Shown here: positions 9,016-18,093 of the stretch, one piece after another
Layout: every line of letters begins with the position of its first letter
Numbering within the stretch: the stretch's first letter is position 1
NCBI GenBank assembly: GCA_016183935.1
Contig: JACPDR010000003.1
Coordinates: 1 to 64,000 of the forward strand
Direction of reading: 5' to 3'
Source: Caulobacterales bacterium
Lineage (GTDB): Bacteria; Pseudomonadota; Alphaproteobacteria; Caulobacterales; Caulobacteraceae
Length of the DNA stretch: 64,000 nucleotides
Program-made: the position numbers and the translations under genes
The notes under the pieces: model-generated
What the model was told of the DNA's origin: nothing
Database searches by the model: none
Seen by the model: only the letters and a program-made list of their open reading frames with translations

Positions 9016-9112
9016 GCGCGTGGCGGATGTGTGGCGAATTGGGCCCGGGTCTAGCGGGCCGGGGCCGCTTCGTCACCCGACCGCATCTGACAGGTGTGTG
9101 AACGGTGAAGCT

Positions 9113-9556
9113 TCAGGGCGCCAGCCACGGCCGGACCTTCTCCACCAATGCCTTGGTCGGCCGGCGCGGGCGGCCGTCCATATGGATGCAGACCACCTCG
9201 ACCTCGGCCCGGCACAGCACTTCCTCGTCGCGGGTGATGGTCTGGGAAATCAGCAGTCGTGGGCCTCTCACCGACTCGTAGCGGGTGCGCACCACCAGTT
9301 CGTCGTCGATGCGGGCGGGTTTGAGGAAGGCCAGCTCCATCTTCGTCACCACGAAGGCCGTCGGCTGGTCGCCGTCCAGCAGTTCGGCGTGGCCGATTCC
9401 CATCAGGCGCAAGCAGTCCGACCGACCCCGCTCGAAAAAACGGACGTAGTTTCCGTGATAGACCAGGCCGGTGAAGTCGGTGTCCTCGTAATAGACGCGG
9501 ACGGGCAGCCGGTGCTCGCGGCCCTCGAAGCGGCCGGCGGTGGGGCGGTCGCTCAT
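9113..9556 (-). CDS. ybgC: Tol-Pal associated acyl-CoA thioesterase YbgC
   Basis: Hot-dog fold 4-hydroxybenzoyl-CoA-type thioesterase, usually linked with tol genes. The motif RVYYEDTDFTGLVYHGNYVR at about residues 18-37 carries the active-site Asp (YEDTDFTG) and the family Tyr-His. 147 residues from the ATG 9554-9556, which overlaps the stop of the upstream gene by 4 bases (ATGA). Its position ahead of tolQ matches the classical ybgC-tolQRAB-pal-ybgF order. Confidence 0.95.
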   Translation of the reverse strand: MSDRPTAGRFEGREHRLPVRVYYEDTDFTGLVYHGNYVRFFERGRSDCLRLMGIGHAELLDGDQPTAFVVTKMELAFLKPARIDDELVVRTRYESVRGPRLLISQTITRDEEVLCRAEVEVVCIHMDGRPRRPTKALVEKVRPWLAP

Positions 9557-9936
9557 GGGCGAACACCGCCCCTCGCGCCCGGAGCGCGGGTGAGGAAGCC
9601 GGGGCAGACGTCGCCCAGCATCTCGTCGAACTCGGCCCTCAGCGGATCGGTCTCCAGCAGGATGCGGTTGGGCCGAGAGATGAAGACGACCAGCTGGTCG
9701 CCGGTCGAGACATAGCCGCAGACCGCCCGGCGTCGGCCCGTTTCGGTGTAGCGCACCACGGCGTCCGGTCCGATGTGCTCGCGCAGCTGCGCCCGGGCGC
9801 GGTCCGCCGCTGACGGCTCGCCGCCGCCGAGGCCGCCGCTCCGGCTGACCAGCCAGAGGAGCAGCACGCCCAGCACGACGACGGCGGCGCCGAGCACCGC
9901 GATCAACCGTTCGACCCTGATCACCCGCCGCGCCAT
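9553..9936 (-). CDS. Unknown small membrane-anchored protein
   Basis: 127 residues. After a short basic start (MARRVIRVERL) there is one membrane helix at about residues 11-31 (AVLGAAVVVLGVLLLWLVS), then a soluble domain with two cysteines (residues about 80 and 113) and the phrases CGYVSTGDQLVVFISRPNR and VCPGFLTRAPGARG. The ATG at 9934-9936 is chosen because the helix follows directly; an open frame continues to 10083 without a protein-like sequence. It is translationally coupled to ybgC (ATGA overlap). Not recognised as a named family. Topology suggests a periplasmic or envelope role. Confidence 0.7.
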   Translation of the reverse strand: MARRVIRVERLIAVLGAAVVVLGVLLLWLVSRSGGLGGGEPSAADRARAQLREHIGPDAVVRYTETGRRRAVCGYVSTGDQLVVFISRPNRILLETDPLRAEFDEMLGDVCPGFLTRAPGARGGVRP

Positions 9937-9988
9937 GCCGTCTCCGTTCGGGATGGAGCATGGAGGGGTTCGGCCGCGCCGTGAAGCC

Positions 9989-11023
9989 TCACTTGCCCCC
10001 GAACAGCCCACCCTGCTCGGGCGCGCGGGGCGGCTCGGCGAGGCCGAGGTGGGCGTAGGCCCTCGCACACGCCATACGCCCACGGGGCGTGCGCTGGATG
10101 AAGCCCTGCTGGAGGAGGTAGGGCTCGATGACGTCCTCGACGGCGTCGCGGGCCTCGGCGATGGCGGCGGCGAGGGTGTCCATGCCGACCGGACCGCCGC
10201 CGTAGTTCTCGATGAGGGCCTTGAGGAAGCGGCGGTCGAGGCTGTCGAGGCCGGCCTCGTCGACCTCGAGCCGGGCCAGGGCCCGCGCCGCCGCCAGCCG
10301 GTCGATCAAGGTCGCGCCGTCGGCGGTGGCAAAGTCGCGCACGCGGCGCAGCAGGCGGCCCGCGACGCGGGGGGTGCCGCGCGAGCGGGAGGCGATCTCG
10401 CGCGCGCCGTCCTCGGCGATCGGGGCCCCCATCTTGCGGGCCGCGCCCATGATCACCCGGACCAGTTCGTCAGGGGTGTAGAACTCGAGCCGCAGCGGGA
10501 TGCCGAAGCGGTCGCGCAGGGGCGTGGCCAGCAGGCCGGCGTGGGTGGTGGCGCCGACCAGGGTGAAGGGGGCCAGATCGATTCGCACCGAGCGCGCCGA
10601 GGGGCCCTCGCCGATGATCAGGTCGAGGACGTGGTCCTCCATGGCCGGGTAGAGGATCTCCTCGACCGCCGGGGCGAGGCGGTGGATCTCGTCGATGAAC
10701 AGCACGTCGCGCGGTTCGAGATTGGTCAGGATGGCCGCGAGGTCGCCGGCCTTGGCCAGGATCGGGCCGGAGGTGGCGCGGAAGCCGACGCCGAGCTCGC
10801 GCGCCACGATCTGGGCCAGGGTGGTCTTGCCGAGGCCCGGCGGGCCGAACAGCAGGACATGGTCCAGCGCCTCGCCGCGCCCCCGCGCCGCCTCGATGAA
10901 GACCTTGAGATTGCCCTTGGCCTGCTCCTGGCCGACGAACTCGGACAGGGTCTGGGGACGCAGGGCGCGATCGTAGGTTTCGCCGGGGGTCGGCTCGGCG
11001 GAGATGAGGCGGTCGTCGCTCAA
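9989..11023 (-). CDS. ruvB: Holliday junction branch-migration helicase RuvB
   Basis: Hexameric AAA+ motor that drives branch migration with RuvA. Walker [16 protein letters not shown] (about residues 58-72), Walker [11 protein letters not shown], and [16 protein letters not shown] with the arginine finger of the family. The C-terminal winged-helix part includes [12 protein letters not shown] and [12 protein letters not shown]. 344 residues. The start is a TTG (11021-11023) overlapping the ruvA stop as TTGA. Nothing odd besides the start codon. Confidence 0.98.
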   Translation of the reverse strand: MSDDRLISAEPTPGETYDRALRPQTLSEFVGQEQAKGNLKVFIEAARGRGEALDHVLLFGPPGLGKTTLAQIVARELGVGFRATSGPILAKAGDLAAILTNLEPRDVLFIDEIHRLAPAVEEILYPAMEDHVLDLIIGEGPSARSVRIDLAPFTLVGATTHAGLLATPLRDRFGIPLRLEFYTPDELVRVIMGAARKMGAPIAEDGAREIASRSRGTPRVAGRLLRRVRDFATADGATLIDRLAAARALARLEVDEAGLDSLDRRFLKALIENYGGGPVGMDTLAAAIAEARDAVEDVIEPYLLQQGFIQRTPRGRMACARAYAHLGLAEPPRAPEQGGLFGGK

Positions 11024-11634
11024 CGTCCCAGCTCCTGTAGCGCCGCGCGGATCACAGCCGACAGCTCGGCGTCCTCGCCGAGGCGGATCAGGGCCTGGTC
11101 GACGGCGCGGCGGGCGTTGACCTCGGCCACGCCCAGGCCGAGCAGGGCCGAAACGGCCTCGCCGGTAACGCTGGGGACCGGGGCGGATGTCGCGTGGACG
11201 CCGGGGGCGCTGGGGGTGAAGGAGACGTCGCCCAGCGGCTTGCCCTTCAGCTCGGTGACGATGCGCAAGGCGAGCTTCGGCCCGACGCCGTTGGCCCGCG
11301 CCACCGCGGCCTTGTCCTCGCGCGCCACCGCCGCCGCCAGTTCACCCGGCGGCAGCACGTCCAGCACGGACAGGGCGGCCTTGGGCCCCACGCCCTGGAT
11401 GCCGGTCAGGGTGGTGAAGGCGCGGCGCTCGTCGCGGGTCAGGAAGCCGTACAGGCGCGGGCCGTTCTCGGCGCTCCAGCTGGATTCGATGTGCAGGGTC
11501 GCCTCGTCGCCGGGGGCCGGGAGGCGCTGCAGCGTCCGCGCCCCGCAGGCCACCACATAGCCGACGCCGGCGCAATCGATCAGGCAGTGATCCGCCTCGA
11601 CCTCGGCCAGCACGCCTCTGAGCCGACCGATCAT
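11020..11634 (-). CDS. ruvA: Holliday junction DNA helicase subunit RuvA
   Basis: Tetrameric junction-binding protein that loads RuvB. It begins MIGRLRGVL, has the OB-fold N-terminal domain, two helix-hairpin-helix motifs ([16 protein letters not shown] and [19 protein letters not shown]) and a C-terminal RuvB-binding domain ending [10 protein letters not shown]. 204 residues. The ATG 11632-11634 overlaps the ruvC stop as ATGA, so ruvC-ruvA-ruvB are translated as a coupled operon. Confidence 0.98.
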   Translation of the reverse strand: MIGRLRGVLAEVEADHCLIDCAGVGYVVACGARTLQRLPAPGDEATLHIESSWSAENGPRLYGFLTRDERRAFTTLTGIQGVGPKAALSVLDVLPPGELAAAVAREDKAAVARANGVGPKLALRIVTELKGKPLGDVSFTPSAPGVHATSAPVPSVTGEAVSALLGLGVAEVNARRAVDQALIRLGEDAELSAVIRAALQELGR

Positions 11635-12137
11635 GCCGCCCCCGCCAGCAGGGCCCGCTTGCGCAACTGGGCGTGGGTGATCGCCACGGCCAGGGCGTCG
11701 GCCGCGTCGGCCTTCACGTCGCCGGCGGACGGCAGCAGCCGCTTCACCATGAAGGCGATCTGGCTCTTGTCGGCGTGGCCGGCGCCGACCACCGCCTTCT
11801 TGATCAGGTTCGGCGAATACTCCGCCACGCTCAGCCCGTGGCGCGCGGGGGCCAGCATCACCGCCGCGCGGGCGTGGCCCAGCTTCAGCGTCGAGGCCGG
11901 GTTCATGTTGACGAAGACCTCCTCGATCGCCGCCTCGTCGCAGGCGTGGGCGGCGCAGACCTCGCCGACCGCGTCGAGCAGGAACAGCAGCCGTTCGCTG
12001 AAGGGCGCCCCCTCGGGCGGGGCGACGACGCCGTGGGCGATCCAGCGCAGGCGCGAGCCTTCGGCCGCCACCACGCCCCATCCGGTGCGGCGCAGGCCGG
12101 GGTCGAGACCGAGGATTCGAGTCGCTTCGTTCGCCAT
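11631..12137 (-). CDS. ruvC: Crossover junction endodeoxyribonuclease RuvC
   Basis: Holliday junction resolvase. Catalytic acidic residues are visible: Asp in [14 protein letters not shown] (residue 10), Glu in [10 protein letters not shown], and the closing Asp in [18 protein letters not shown]. 168 residues. The ATG at 12135-12137 is chosen over the frame opening at 12236 because the RNase H-like first strand starts immediately. First gene of the ruvCAB unit. Confidence 0.97.
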   Translation of the reverse strand: MANEATRILGLDPGLRRTGWGVVAAEGSRLRWIAHGVVAPPEGAPFSERLLFLLDAVGEVCAAHACDEAAIEEVFVNMNPASTLKLGHARAAVMLAPARHGLSVAEYSPNLIKKAVVGAGHADKSQIAFMVKRLLPSAGDVKADAADALAVAITHAQLRKRALLAGAA

Positions 12138-12192
12138 CCGTTCCGTTATTGCCCGATAGATGGCTAACGGACAATGACCGATCGCCGGCCGT

Positions 12193-12786
12193 TCAGCGGC
12201 CGAGACGCAGAAGTCCCAGCGCCGGTGTGCCGTCATCCGTCGGCATCAGGTTGAGCATATAGACCGGCTCGGTCGCGGCGTGGTCCGCCATCGCCTCCAT
12301 TCCGCCCAGCATCAGTTCGGTCCGGTCGGTGTAGGGACCGGTCCCCGAGAAGGTCCAGACCGGGAGGATGGCGGCGGCGAGGCCGAGCCGCGCCTCCACC
12401 AGGGCGCTGAGAGCGGCCTCGTCGATGGCGGAGGCCGGCGCGGGCTCCACCACGCAGACCCGAACCTTCACGCCGCCCTGCTCCGCCATGGGGGGCGAGG
12501 TGGTGAGGATCAGCCGGGCCGGGGCGGCGTCGACGGGTCCGCTCAGGCGGACCTCCGCCTCGGGCGCGTCAGGGTTGACGATCTCGTCGACCATCGCCTG
12601 GGGCGCGGGCAGCCAGCCCTCGGCCTCGGCCGCCGCAGTCGCCAGCGCCGGGTCGCCCCCGGTGCTCAAGCAGAAACGGTCGACATGCTGGAAATAGGTT
12701 TCCGTACTCATCGGAGTCTGCGCCGCGGCGGGCGTCGCCATGACCATCGCCGCCGTCGCGACGAGCGCCGTCCTTCGTCCAGTCAT
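12193..12786 (-). CDS. Unknown secreted protein
   Basis: 197 residues. A signal peptide at residues 1-23 (MTGRRTALVATAAMVMATPAAAQ) is followed by a domain with two cysteines (in VDRFCLSTGG and VRVCVVEPAP). The start ATG (12784-12786) follows ggggg at good spacing. It stands alone, 55 bp upstream of ruvC on the same strand. Not recognised; likely periplasmic. Confidence 0.7.
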   Translation of the reverse strand: MTGRRTALVATAAMVMATPAAAQTPMSTETYFQHVDRFCLSTGGDPALATAAAEAEGWLPAPQAMVDEIVNPDAPEAEVRLSGPVDAAPARLILTTSPPMAEQGGVKVRVCVVEPAPASAIDEAALSALVEARLGLAAAILPVWTFSGTGPYTDRTELMLGGMEAMADHAATEPVYMLNLMPTDDGTPALGLLRLGR

Positions 12787-12887
12787 CGTGTTCCCCCAAA
12801 GAGCCCTGCGCCTTGCTAGCACGCAGGTCGGCCATGGGAAGCACCGGCGAACCGATCATTTCTGACGGCCGTGCCCTTTTGCGCGGC

Positions 12888-13577
12888 CTACTCGTCGCGC
12901 GGCAGCACCGAGAACCCGGCCAGGCCGTCGTGGCCGCACAGCTGCGCCACGAGGGCGTCGGCGTCGATCGGCATCGGCCCCTTCACCTTCAGCTGGTGCT
13001 CGTGGATCTGGCGATCGGGGCTCATCACATGGCCGATGCGCACCGCCTTCAGGCCCCGGGCCCGCAGCAGGTCGCGCAGCGCGGCCTCGCTCGGCGCCGC
13101 CCCGCGTTTCCAGCGCAGCACCACGTCCATGACGCCGACGTGCGGAAGCTTGGCGTCGAGCAGGCGCAGCACGGCGAGCACCGCCAGCGTCGCGCCGGAG
13201 CCGATCAACGCCAGCTCCAGCATGCCGACGCCATAGAGGACGCCGATCGCCGAGGTGACCCACAGCGAGGCGGCCGTGGTCAGGCCGTGCACCGAGAAGC
13301 CCTCGCGGAAGATCACTCCGGCGCAGAGGAAGCCGATGCCGGTCAGCAGGCCGTGCGACATCCGCGTCGGGTCGATCACCACCCTCTGGCCGGGCAGGTA
13401 GGCGAAATCCCAAGTCGACTGCTGCATCGCCGCCAGCATCAGCAGGCAACTGGTCAGGCACACCAGGATATGGGTCCGGAACCCGGCCGGATGTCCGTGA
13501 TAGGTCCGCTCGACCCCGATCAGACCGCCCGCCGTCATGGCCGCGACGACCGGCCAGACCAGATCCCAATCCACCAA
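12888..13577 (-). CDS. MgtC/SapB family membrane protein, copy 1
   Basis: MgtC-type proteins are inner-membrane proteins linked with Mg2+ limitation and regulation of F-ATPase or other partners. The N-terminal half carries the family signature: GGLIGVERTYHGHPAGFRTHILVCL, DPTRMSHGLLTGIGFLCAGVIF and LTTAASLWVTSAIGVLYGVG, with about five membrane segments. The C-terminal third is a small cytosolic ACT-like domain. I place the start at a TTG (13575-13577) that has GGAGAG six bases upstream; a GTG directly after it, or an ATG at 13637, are alternatives. Paralogous to the next gene upstream. Confidence 0.88.
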   Translation of the reverse strand: MVDWDLVWPVVAAMTAGGLIGVERTYHGHPAGFRTHILVCLTSCLLMLAAMQQSTWDFAYLPGQRVVIDPTRMSHGLLTGIGFLCAGVIFREGFSVHGLTTAASLWVTSAIGVLYGVGMLELALIGSGATLAVLAVLRLLDAKLPHVGVMDVVLRWKRGAAPSEAALRDLLRARGLKAVRIGHVMSPDRQIHEHQLKVKGPMPIDADALVAQLCGHDGLAGFSVLPRDE

Positions 13578-13644
13578 GAAAATCTCTCCGGAAGCTGACG
13601 AACCTACAGCGTAGGCCGGCCGCACCGCGGCGATCAAGCGGCCG

Positions 13645-14343
13645 TCAGTCGTCGCGGGGATCGAGCCTGTAGCCGGTGACCCCCTCGACGGTCCTCAGTC
13701 GGGCCGCCAACGCCTTCAGGGGCTCCTCGCCGACCGCCCTGAGCCGGAAGGCCCGCCGCACGGATTCGCCGCCGTCGATCAGTTCATGCCGGTCGCCGCT
13801 GGGGGACCAGCCAATCTCTCCCATGGCCGCCTCGACCGCGTCTTCAGCGTCCGGGGCGTCACGCCGCCACACCACCTCTGCGTCCACGACGGTCTGCTGC
13901 GGCAAACGCACGCTCACCAGCCTCAGCGCCGCCAGGATGACCACGGTGAGCACCGTTCCGCTGGCCGCCAGCGCGAACAGGCCGGCCCCGAACAGCAGGC
14001 CTATCGCGGCGGTGATCCACAGCGACGCCGCCGTGGTCAGGCCGTGGATCGAGAAGCCCGCCCGGAAGATCACCCCCGCGCAGAGGAAACCGATGCCGGT
14101 GAGCACGCCGTGGGCCATCCGGGTCGGATCGCTGACGATCTCGGTCCCGGCCAAGGCGTCGAAGCGCCAGGCGCCCTGCGACACGGCCGCCGCCATCAGC
14201 AGGGCGGAGGCGAGACAGACGAGAATGTGGGTGCGGAAGCCGGCCGCCCGCCCGCGCCACTCGCGCTCGAAGCCAACCAGTCCGCCGGCCAGCACGGCGG
14301 CGAGCAGGGGCAGGGCGAAGTCGGGCAGCGAGGCCAGGTCCAT
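13645..14343 (-). CDS. MgtC/SapB family membrane protein, copy 2
   Basis: 232 residues, starting at the ATG 14341-14343. It has the same architecture as copy 1: GGLVGFEREWRGRAAGFRTH, DPTRMAHGVLTGIGFLCAGV and HGLTTAASLWITAAIGLLFGAG, then a C-terminal cytosolic domain of about 80 residues that differs strongly from copy 1. The two genes lie head to tail about 67 bp apart, which indicates a tandem duplication with divergence of the soluble domain. The ligand of each tail is unknown. It is divergent from the small gene at 14486. Confidence 0.9.
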   Translation of the reverse strand: MDLASLPDFALPLLAAVLAGGLVGFEREWRGRAAGFRTHILVCLASALLMAAAVSQGAWRFDALAGTEIVSDPTRMAHGVLTGIGFLCAGVIFRAGFSIHGLTTAASLWITAAIGLLFGAGLFALAASGTVLTVVILAALRLVSVRLPQQTVVDAEVVWRRDAPDAEDAVEAAMGEIGWSPSGDRHELIDGGESVRRAFRLRAVGEEPLKALAARLRTVEGVTGYRLDPRDD

Positions 14344-14485
14344 GCTTCGGCAACGGGCGCGGCAGCCTCGCCGTTCCCGCCCTCCGGGGCCACGGCCCCC
14401 CATGAGGGTTAACGCCGGAACCGGACGCCGATCCGATGGTTATTCGCCGGTTGACCACAGGCCTTCGCCGCCACGGGGGGCTCAT

Positions 14486-14695
14486 ATGGCCCAAATTCCG
14501 GACCGCCGCCTCGCCCTCGCAGCCTATGAGAAGGTTCGGGCCGACGTGTTGCACGCCGCCGTCGAGCTGTCGGACGACCAGTTGCTCGAGCTCACCGACG
14601 CCCTGCACGATCTCATCCGCCTGCGCCGCCCCGGCCGCCCGGGCCGCCACCCCGACGGCTGGGTCGTCGACGAGTTGCGCCGCTTCGCGGTCTGA
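14486..14695 (+). CDS. Unknown 69-residue protein
   Basis: Small charged, mostly helical protein. The ATG at 14486 has ggggggc upstream at proper spacing. It is predicted to be cytosolic; visible features are helices YEKVRADVLHAAVELSDDQL and LLELTDALHDLIRLRR, then a basic Pro/Gly stretch and DGWVVDELRRFAV. It converges on yebC with a 3-bp gap. No family recognised, but the start context and residue pattern make it likely to be real. Confidence 0.65.
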   Translation: MAQIPDRRLALAAYEKVRADVLHAAVELSDDQLLELTDALHDLIRLRRPGRPGRHPDGWVVDELRRFAV

Positions 14696-14698
14696 CCG

Positions 14699-15472
14699 TC
14701 AGCCGGCGTACTTCGCCAGGTCCTCGTCCGAGATGTCCTCGTTCGAATAGACGTTCTGCACATCGTCCTCGGCATCCAGCGCGTCGAGCAGCTTCATCAG
14801 CGTGCCGACCGCCTCGCCGGTCACGGCGACCTCGGATTGGGGTTTCCAGACAATGGCCGTCGACTTCGGGTCGCCCAGCACCTTGGACATGGCGTCGGCG
14901 ACCTCGTTCAGATCCTCGAACTTCGTCCAGATGGTGTGGCCCGGCGCGTCCTCGTAGATGTCCGGCTTGACCAGATCGCTCTCGACGTCCTGGGCGCCCG
15001 CCTCGATGGCGGCCTCCATGACCTGGTCCTCGGTGCCCGCCTCGGCCTTGTAGATGATCTGCCCGACCCGATCCCACATGAAGGCGACCGAATTCATTTC
15101 GCCCAGCGCACCGCCGTTCTTGGAGAAGGCGGCGCGGATGTTGGAGCCGGCGCGGTTGCGGTTGTCGGTCAGGGCCTCGACGATGATGCCGACGCCGCCC
15201 GGCCCGCGGCCCTCGTAGCGGATCTCCTCCATCGTATCGACGTCGCCGGCCGCGGCCTTGTTGATGGCCCGCTGGATGACGTCCTTGGGCAGGCCCTCGG
15301 CCTTGGCGTTGTTGACCGCGAGGCGCAGGCGCGGGTTCATGGCCGGGTCGGGCATCCCCGACTTGGCGGCGACGGTGATGTCGCGGGACAGCTTGGAGAA
15401 CAGCTTGGACCGCTGCGCATCGGCGCGGCCCTTGCGGTGCATGATGTTCTTGAACTTGGAATGGCCGGCCAT
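14699..15472 (-). CDS. yebC: YebC/TACO1 family translation/transcription factor
   Basis: Conserved cytosolic protein; family members help ribosomes through proline stretches and some act as transcriptional regulators. Typical start [20 protein letters not shown], then [44 protein letters not shown] and [20 protein letters not shown]. 257 residues with a full C terminus. The ruvC-yebC association is common; here the mgtC pair and two unknown genes intervene. Confidence 0.96.
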   Translation of the reverse strand: MAGHSKFKNIMHRKGRADAQRSKLFSKLSRDITVAAKSGMPDPAMNPRLRLAVNNAKAEGLPKDVIQRAINKAAAGDVDTMEEIRYEGRGPGGVGIIVEALTDNRNRAGSNIRAAFSKNGGALGEMNSVAFMWDRVGQIIYKAEAGTEDQVMEAAIEAGAQDVESDLVKPDIYEDAPGHTIWTKFEDLNEVADAMSKVLGDPKSTAIVWKPQSEVAVTGEAVGTLMKLLDALDAEDDVQNVYSNEDISDEDLAKYAG

Positions 15473-15596
15473 GAGGATTCGTTCTGGGTCCGTGGAAAAG
15501 TGAGGCGCGCCGTCTAGCCGATGCGCGACCGGCTGTCACGGGACAGGAACCGCCAGCTTCGCCGGGCATTTCCCGAGAGACCCCCCGGAGCCCGCC

Positions 15597-15797
15597 ATGA
15601 CCGCCGATGACGCCATCTACGACACCGACCTCTACGACGAGGGCGACCTCGACGAGGCGGACATCGTCGAGTGGTACGAGGCCCGCCCGGTCACCGTCCC
15701 CGCCGCCGTCGCCACCGGCGCCATCATCGGCGCCTTCGCCCTCGGGGTGCTGACCGCGGTCGGCGCGCTCGCCCTCATGGGCCGGTTGGACGACTAG
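15597..15797 (+). CDS. Unknown 66-residue single-helix membrane protein
   Basis: Strongly acidic N-terminal half ([20 protein letters not shown]) followed by one membrane helix at about residues 35-60 ([20 protein letters not shown]). The ATG at 15597 follows cggag. Its 3' end overlaps the convergent thioesterase gene by 4 bases. No family recognised; the composition is unlike a random open frame. Confidence 0.6.
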   Translation: MTADDAIYDTDLYDEGDLDEADIVEWYEARPVTVPAAVATGAIIGAFALGVLTAVGALALMGRLDD

Positions 15798-16234
15798 GTC
15801 TTCAGGCTTTCCAGGAACCCGCGCATCTTCTCGTCCACCGACACCGGTCGCTTTGTCTCGCGGTCGACGTAGACGTGGACGAAATAGCCGACGGCCGCGG
15901 CTTCCTCCTCGGAGTTGCGGAACAGGCCGATCTCGTACCGCACCGACGATGTGCCGACGTGGGCCACCCGCACCCCGGCCTGGATCTCGTCCGGGAAGGC
16001 GGTCGGCGAGAAGTAGCGGCAGCCGGTCTCGACCACCAGGCCGATGGTCCGGCCGCCATGGATGTCCAGCACCCCGTTGACGACCAGCAGCCGGTTCACC
16101 GCCGTGTCGAACCACGAGTAATAGACCACATTGTTCACGTGGCCGTAGACGTCATTGTCCATCCAGCGCGTGGAGATGGCCTGGAAGCGGCGGTAGTCGC
16201 CGCGCTTCGTTCGCTCGATGGTTCCGGTCATCAT
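15794..16234 (-). CDS. Acyl-CoA thioesterase (4HBT hot-dog family)
   Basis: 146 residues. The hot-dog motif [20 protein letters not shown], with the catalytic Asp in [11 protein letters not shown], is at about residues 22-41; [20 protein letters not shown] and [12 protein letters not shown] follow. It is distinct from ybgC (15% or so larger active-site region and different motif). The ATG at 16232-16234 is chosen. Divergent from the alcohol dehydrogenase at 16370; the acyl substrate is unknown. Confidence 0.88.
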   Translation of the reverse strand: MMTGTIERTKRGDYRRFQAISTRWMDNDVYGHVNNVVYYSWFDTAVNRLLVVNGVLDIHGGRTIGLVVETGCRYFSPTAFPDEIQAGVRVAHVGTSSVRYEIGLFRNSEEEAAAVGYFVHVYVDRETKRPVSVDEKMRGFLESLKT

Positions 16235-16369
16235 CCCTCCCTTGGTGCGCTATCGCTCGGCGCGCGGCGCCTCGCTGCTTGAGCGCGTTTCGTGCGGGCT
16301 TCGATCGAGTCCGCTTGAGCCGAGCCTTGGGCTTGGCGGACGCGGCGTCAAGCGCCTAGCCTCCGGTCC

Positions 16370-17497
16370 ATGCAGACCACCGCCGCCGTCCTCCGCAGCA
16401 TGGGCGCCGCCCGCCCCTACGCCGACAGCCGCCCGCTGAGCCTCGAGACCGTGACCCTCGATCCGCCGGGCGCGGACGAGGTTCTCGTCGCCGTCAAAGC
16501 CGCCGGCCTGTGCCATTCGGACCTCAGCGTGATCAACGGCGACCGCCCCCGCCCCCTGCCGATGGCCCTGGGCCACGAGGCGGCCGGGGTGGTCGAGGCG
16601 CTGGGGCCCGGCGTGGGCGACCTGGCGATCGGGGACCATGTGGTCATGGTCTTCATGCCCAGCTGCGGTCATTGCGACCCCTGCGCCGGCGGCCGGCCGG
16701 CCCTGTGCGAGCCGGGGGCGGCGGCCAATGGGCGGGGCGTGCTGCTGGGCGGGGACCGGCGCATCCATGCCGGCGCGGATACGCTGAACCACCATCTCGG
16801 CTGCTCCGCCTTCGCGGGCCATGCGGTGGTGTCGCGGCGGTCGCTGGTGAAGATCGACCGCGACCTGCCCTTCGAGCACGCCGCCCTGTTCGGCTGCGCG
16901 GTGCTGACCGGGGTCGGCGCGGTGGTGAACACCGCCGGGGTGCGGACGGGCCAGTCGGTGGCGGTCGTCGGGCTCGGCGGAGTCGGCCTGTCATCGGTGC
17001 TGGGGGCGCTGGCCAGCGGGGCGTCGCCGGTGGTGGCGGTGGACCTGAGCGACGACAAGCTGGCGCTCGCCCGGTCGCTGGGCCCGGTGCGGACGGTCAA
17101 CGCCGCCGACGCCGATGCGGTGGAGCAGGTCCGGGCCCTGACCGGCGGCGGGGCCGACGTCGTGTTCGAGATGGCCGGCAGCGTGAAGGCGCTGGAGGCG
17201 GCGTGGCGGATGACGCGGCGCGGCGGGACCACGGTCACCGCCGGCCTGCCGCCGCCCGAGGCGGCGCTGGCGGTCAACGTCGTGCAGCTGGTCGCCGAGG
17301 AGCGCAGCCTGAAGGGCTCATACATCGGGACCTGCGTGCCCTCGCGGGACATCCCGCGATATGTGGCCCTGTTCCGCGAGGGGCGTCTGCCGGTGGACCG
17401 GCTGCTGACCGGGACCATTCCGCTGGAGAACATCAACGCCGCCTTCGACGCCCTGGCCGACGGGGCGGCGGTGCGAACCGTGGTGACCTTCCCGTAA
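16370..17497 (+). CDS. Zinc-dependent alcohol dehydrogenase (MDR superfamily, class III-like)
   Basis: NAD-dependent oxidation of an alcohol or adduct. Catalytic zinc ligands are in AAGLCHSDLSVINGD (Cys about 46) and GHEAAGVVEALGPGV (His about 67). The structural zinc region is PSCGHCDPCAGGRPALC at about residues 100-116. The Rossmann motif is VVGLGGVGLSSVLGALASG at about 202-220. 375 residues, the length of class III/NDMA-type enzymes. Substrate cannot be told from the sequence. It starts at the ATG right after a 135-bp divergent intergenic region. Confidence 0.9.
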   Translation: MQTTAAVLRSMGAARPYADSRPLSLETVTLDPPGADEVLVAVKAAGLCHSDLSVINGDRPRPLPMALGHEAAGVVEALGPGVGDLAIGDHVVMVFMPSCGHCDPCAGGRPALCEPGAAANGRGVLLGGDRRIHAGADTLNHHLGCSAFAGHAVVSRRSLVKIDRDLPFEHAALFGCAVLTGVGAVVNTAGVRTGQSVAVVGLGGVGLSSVLGALASGASPVVAVDLSDDKLALARSLGPVRTVNAADADAVEQVRALTGGGADVVFEMAGSVKALEAAWRMTRRGGTTVTAGLPPPEAALAVNVVQLVAEERSLKGSYIGTCVPSRDIPRYVALFREGRLPVDRLLTGTIPLENINAAFDALADGAAVRTVVTFP

Positions 17498-17541
17498 GGC
17501 CAAGCTAGAACCCCGTCCGAAACCCGCGAGGAGAGACCGCC

Positions 17542-18045
17542 ATGGCCACCGAACTGTACGATCTGACGGTCCCCGTCTTCACCCGCGCCCTCAAGGCCCT
17601 GTCGGGTCTGCTGGACAAGGCCGTCGAGCACGCCGGCGAGACGGGCGCCGACGCCCTGCTGTCGAACCGGCTGGCCGAGGACATGCACCCCCTGGTGAAG
17701 CAGGTGCAGATCGCCTGCGACGGCCCCAAGCTGTGCGTCGCCCGCCTGTCCGGCGTCGAGGCGCCGGTCAACGAGGACACCGAGACCACCATCCCCGAGC
17801 TGAAGGCCCGCATCGCCGCCACCCTGGACTGGATCGGCTCGGTCCCGCGCGAGGCGATCGACGGGCAGGAAGGCCGGGACGTGGTGCTGAAATTCCCCGG
17901 CGGGGAATGGCCGTTCAAGGGTCAGGCCTACGTCATCGGTTTCGCCCTGCCCAACTTCTTCTTCCACGTCACCACCGCCTACGATCTGCTGCGCCAGGCC
18001 GGCGTGCCGCTGGGCAAGCGCGACTTCCTCGGCGCCGCGGGGTAG
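17542..18045 (+). CDS. DUF1993 family protein
   Basis: 167 residues. The pattern LYDLTVPVFTRALKALSGLLDKA at the start, ELKARIAATLDWIGSVPREAIDG in the middle and FPGGEWPFKGQAYVIGFALPNFFFHVTTAYDLLRQAGVPLGKRDFLG at the end is typical of DUF1993 (DinB-like helical bundle); the final His lies in the FFHVTTAYDLLR segment. Cytosolic, function unknown. The ATG at 17542 has gaggagag upstream. Confidence 0.88.
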   Translation: MATELYDLTVPVFTRALKALSGLLDKAVEHAGETGADALLSNRLAEDMHPLVKQVQIACDGPKLCVARLSGVEAPVNEDTETTIPELKARIAATLDWIGSVPREAIDGQEGRDVVLKFPGGEWPFKGQAYVIGFALPNFFFHVTTAYDLLRQAGVPLGKRDFLGAAG

Positions 18046-18093
18046 CCGGGCCGGGGGTGGACCCCGCCAAGGCAACGCTGCTACCCCAAGGGC

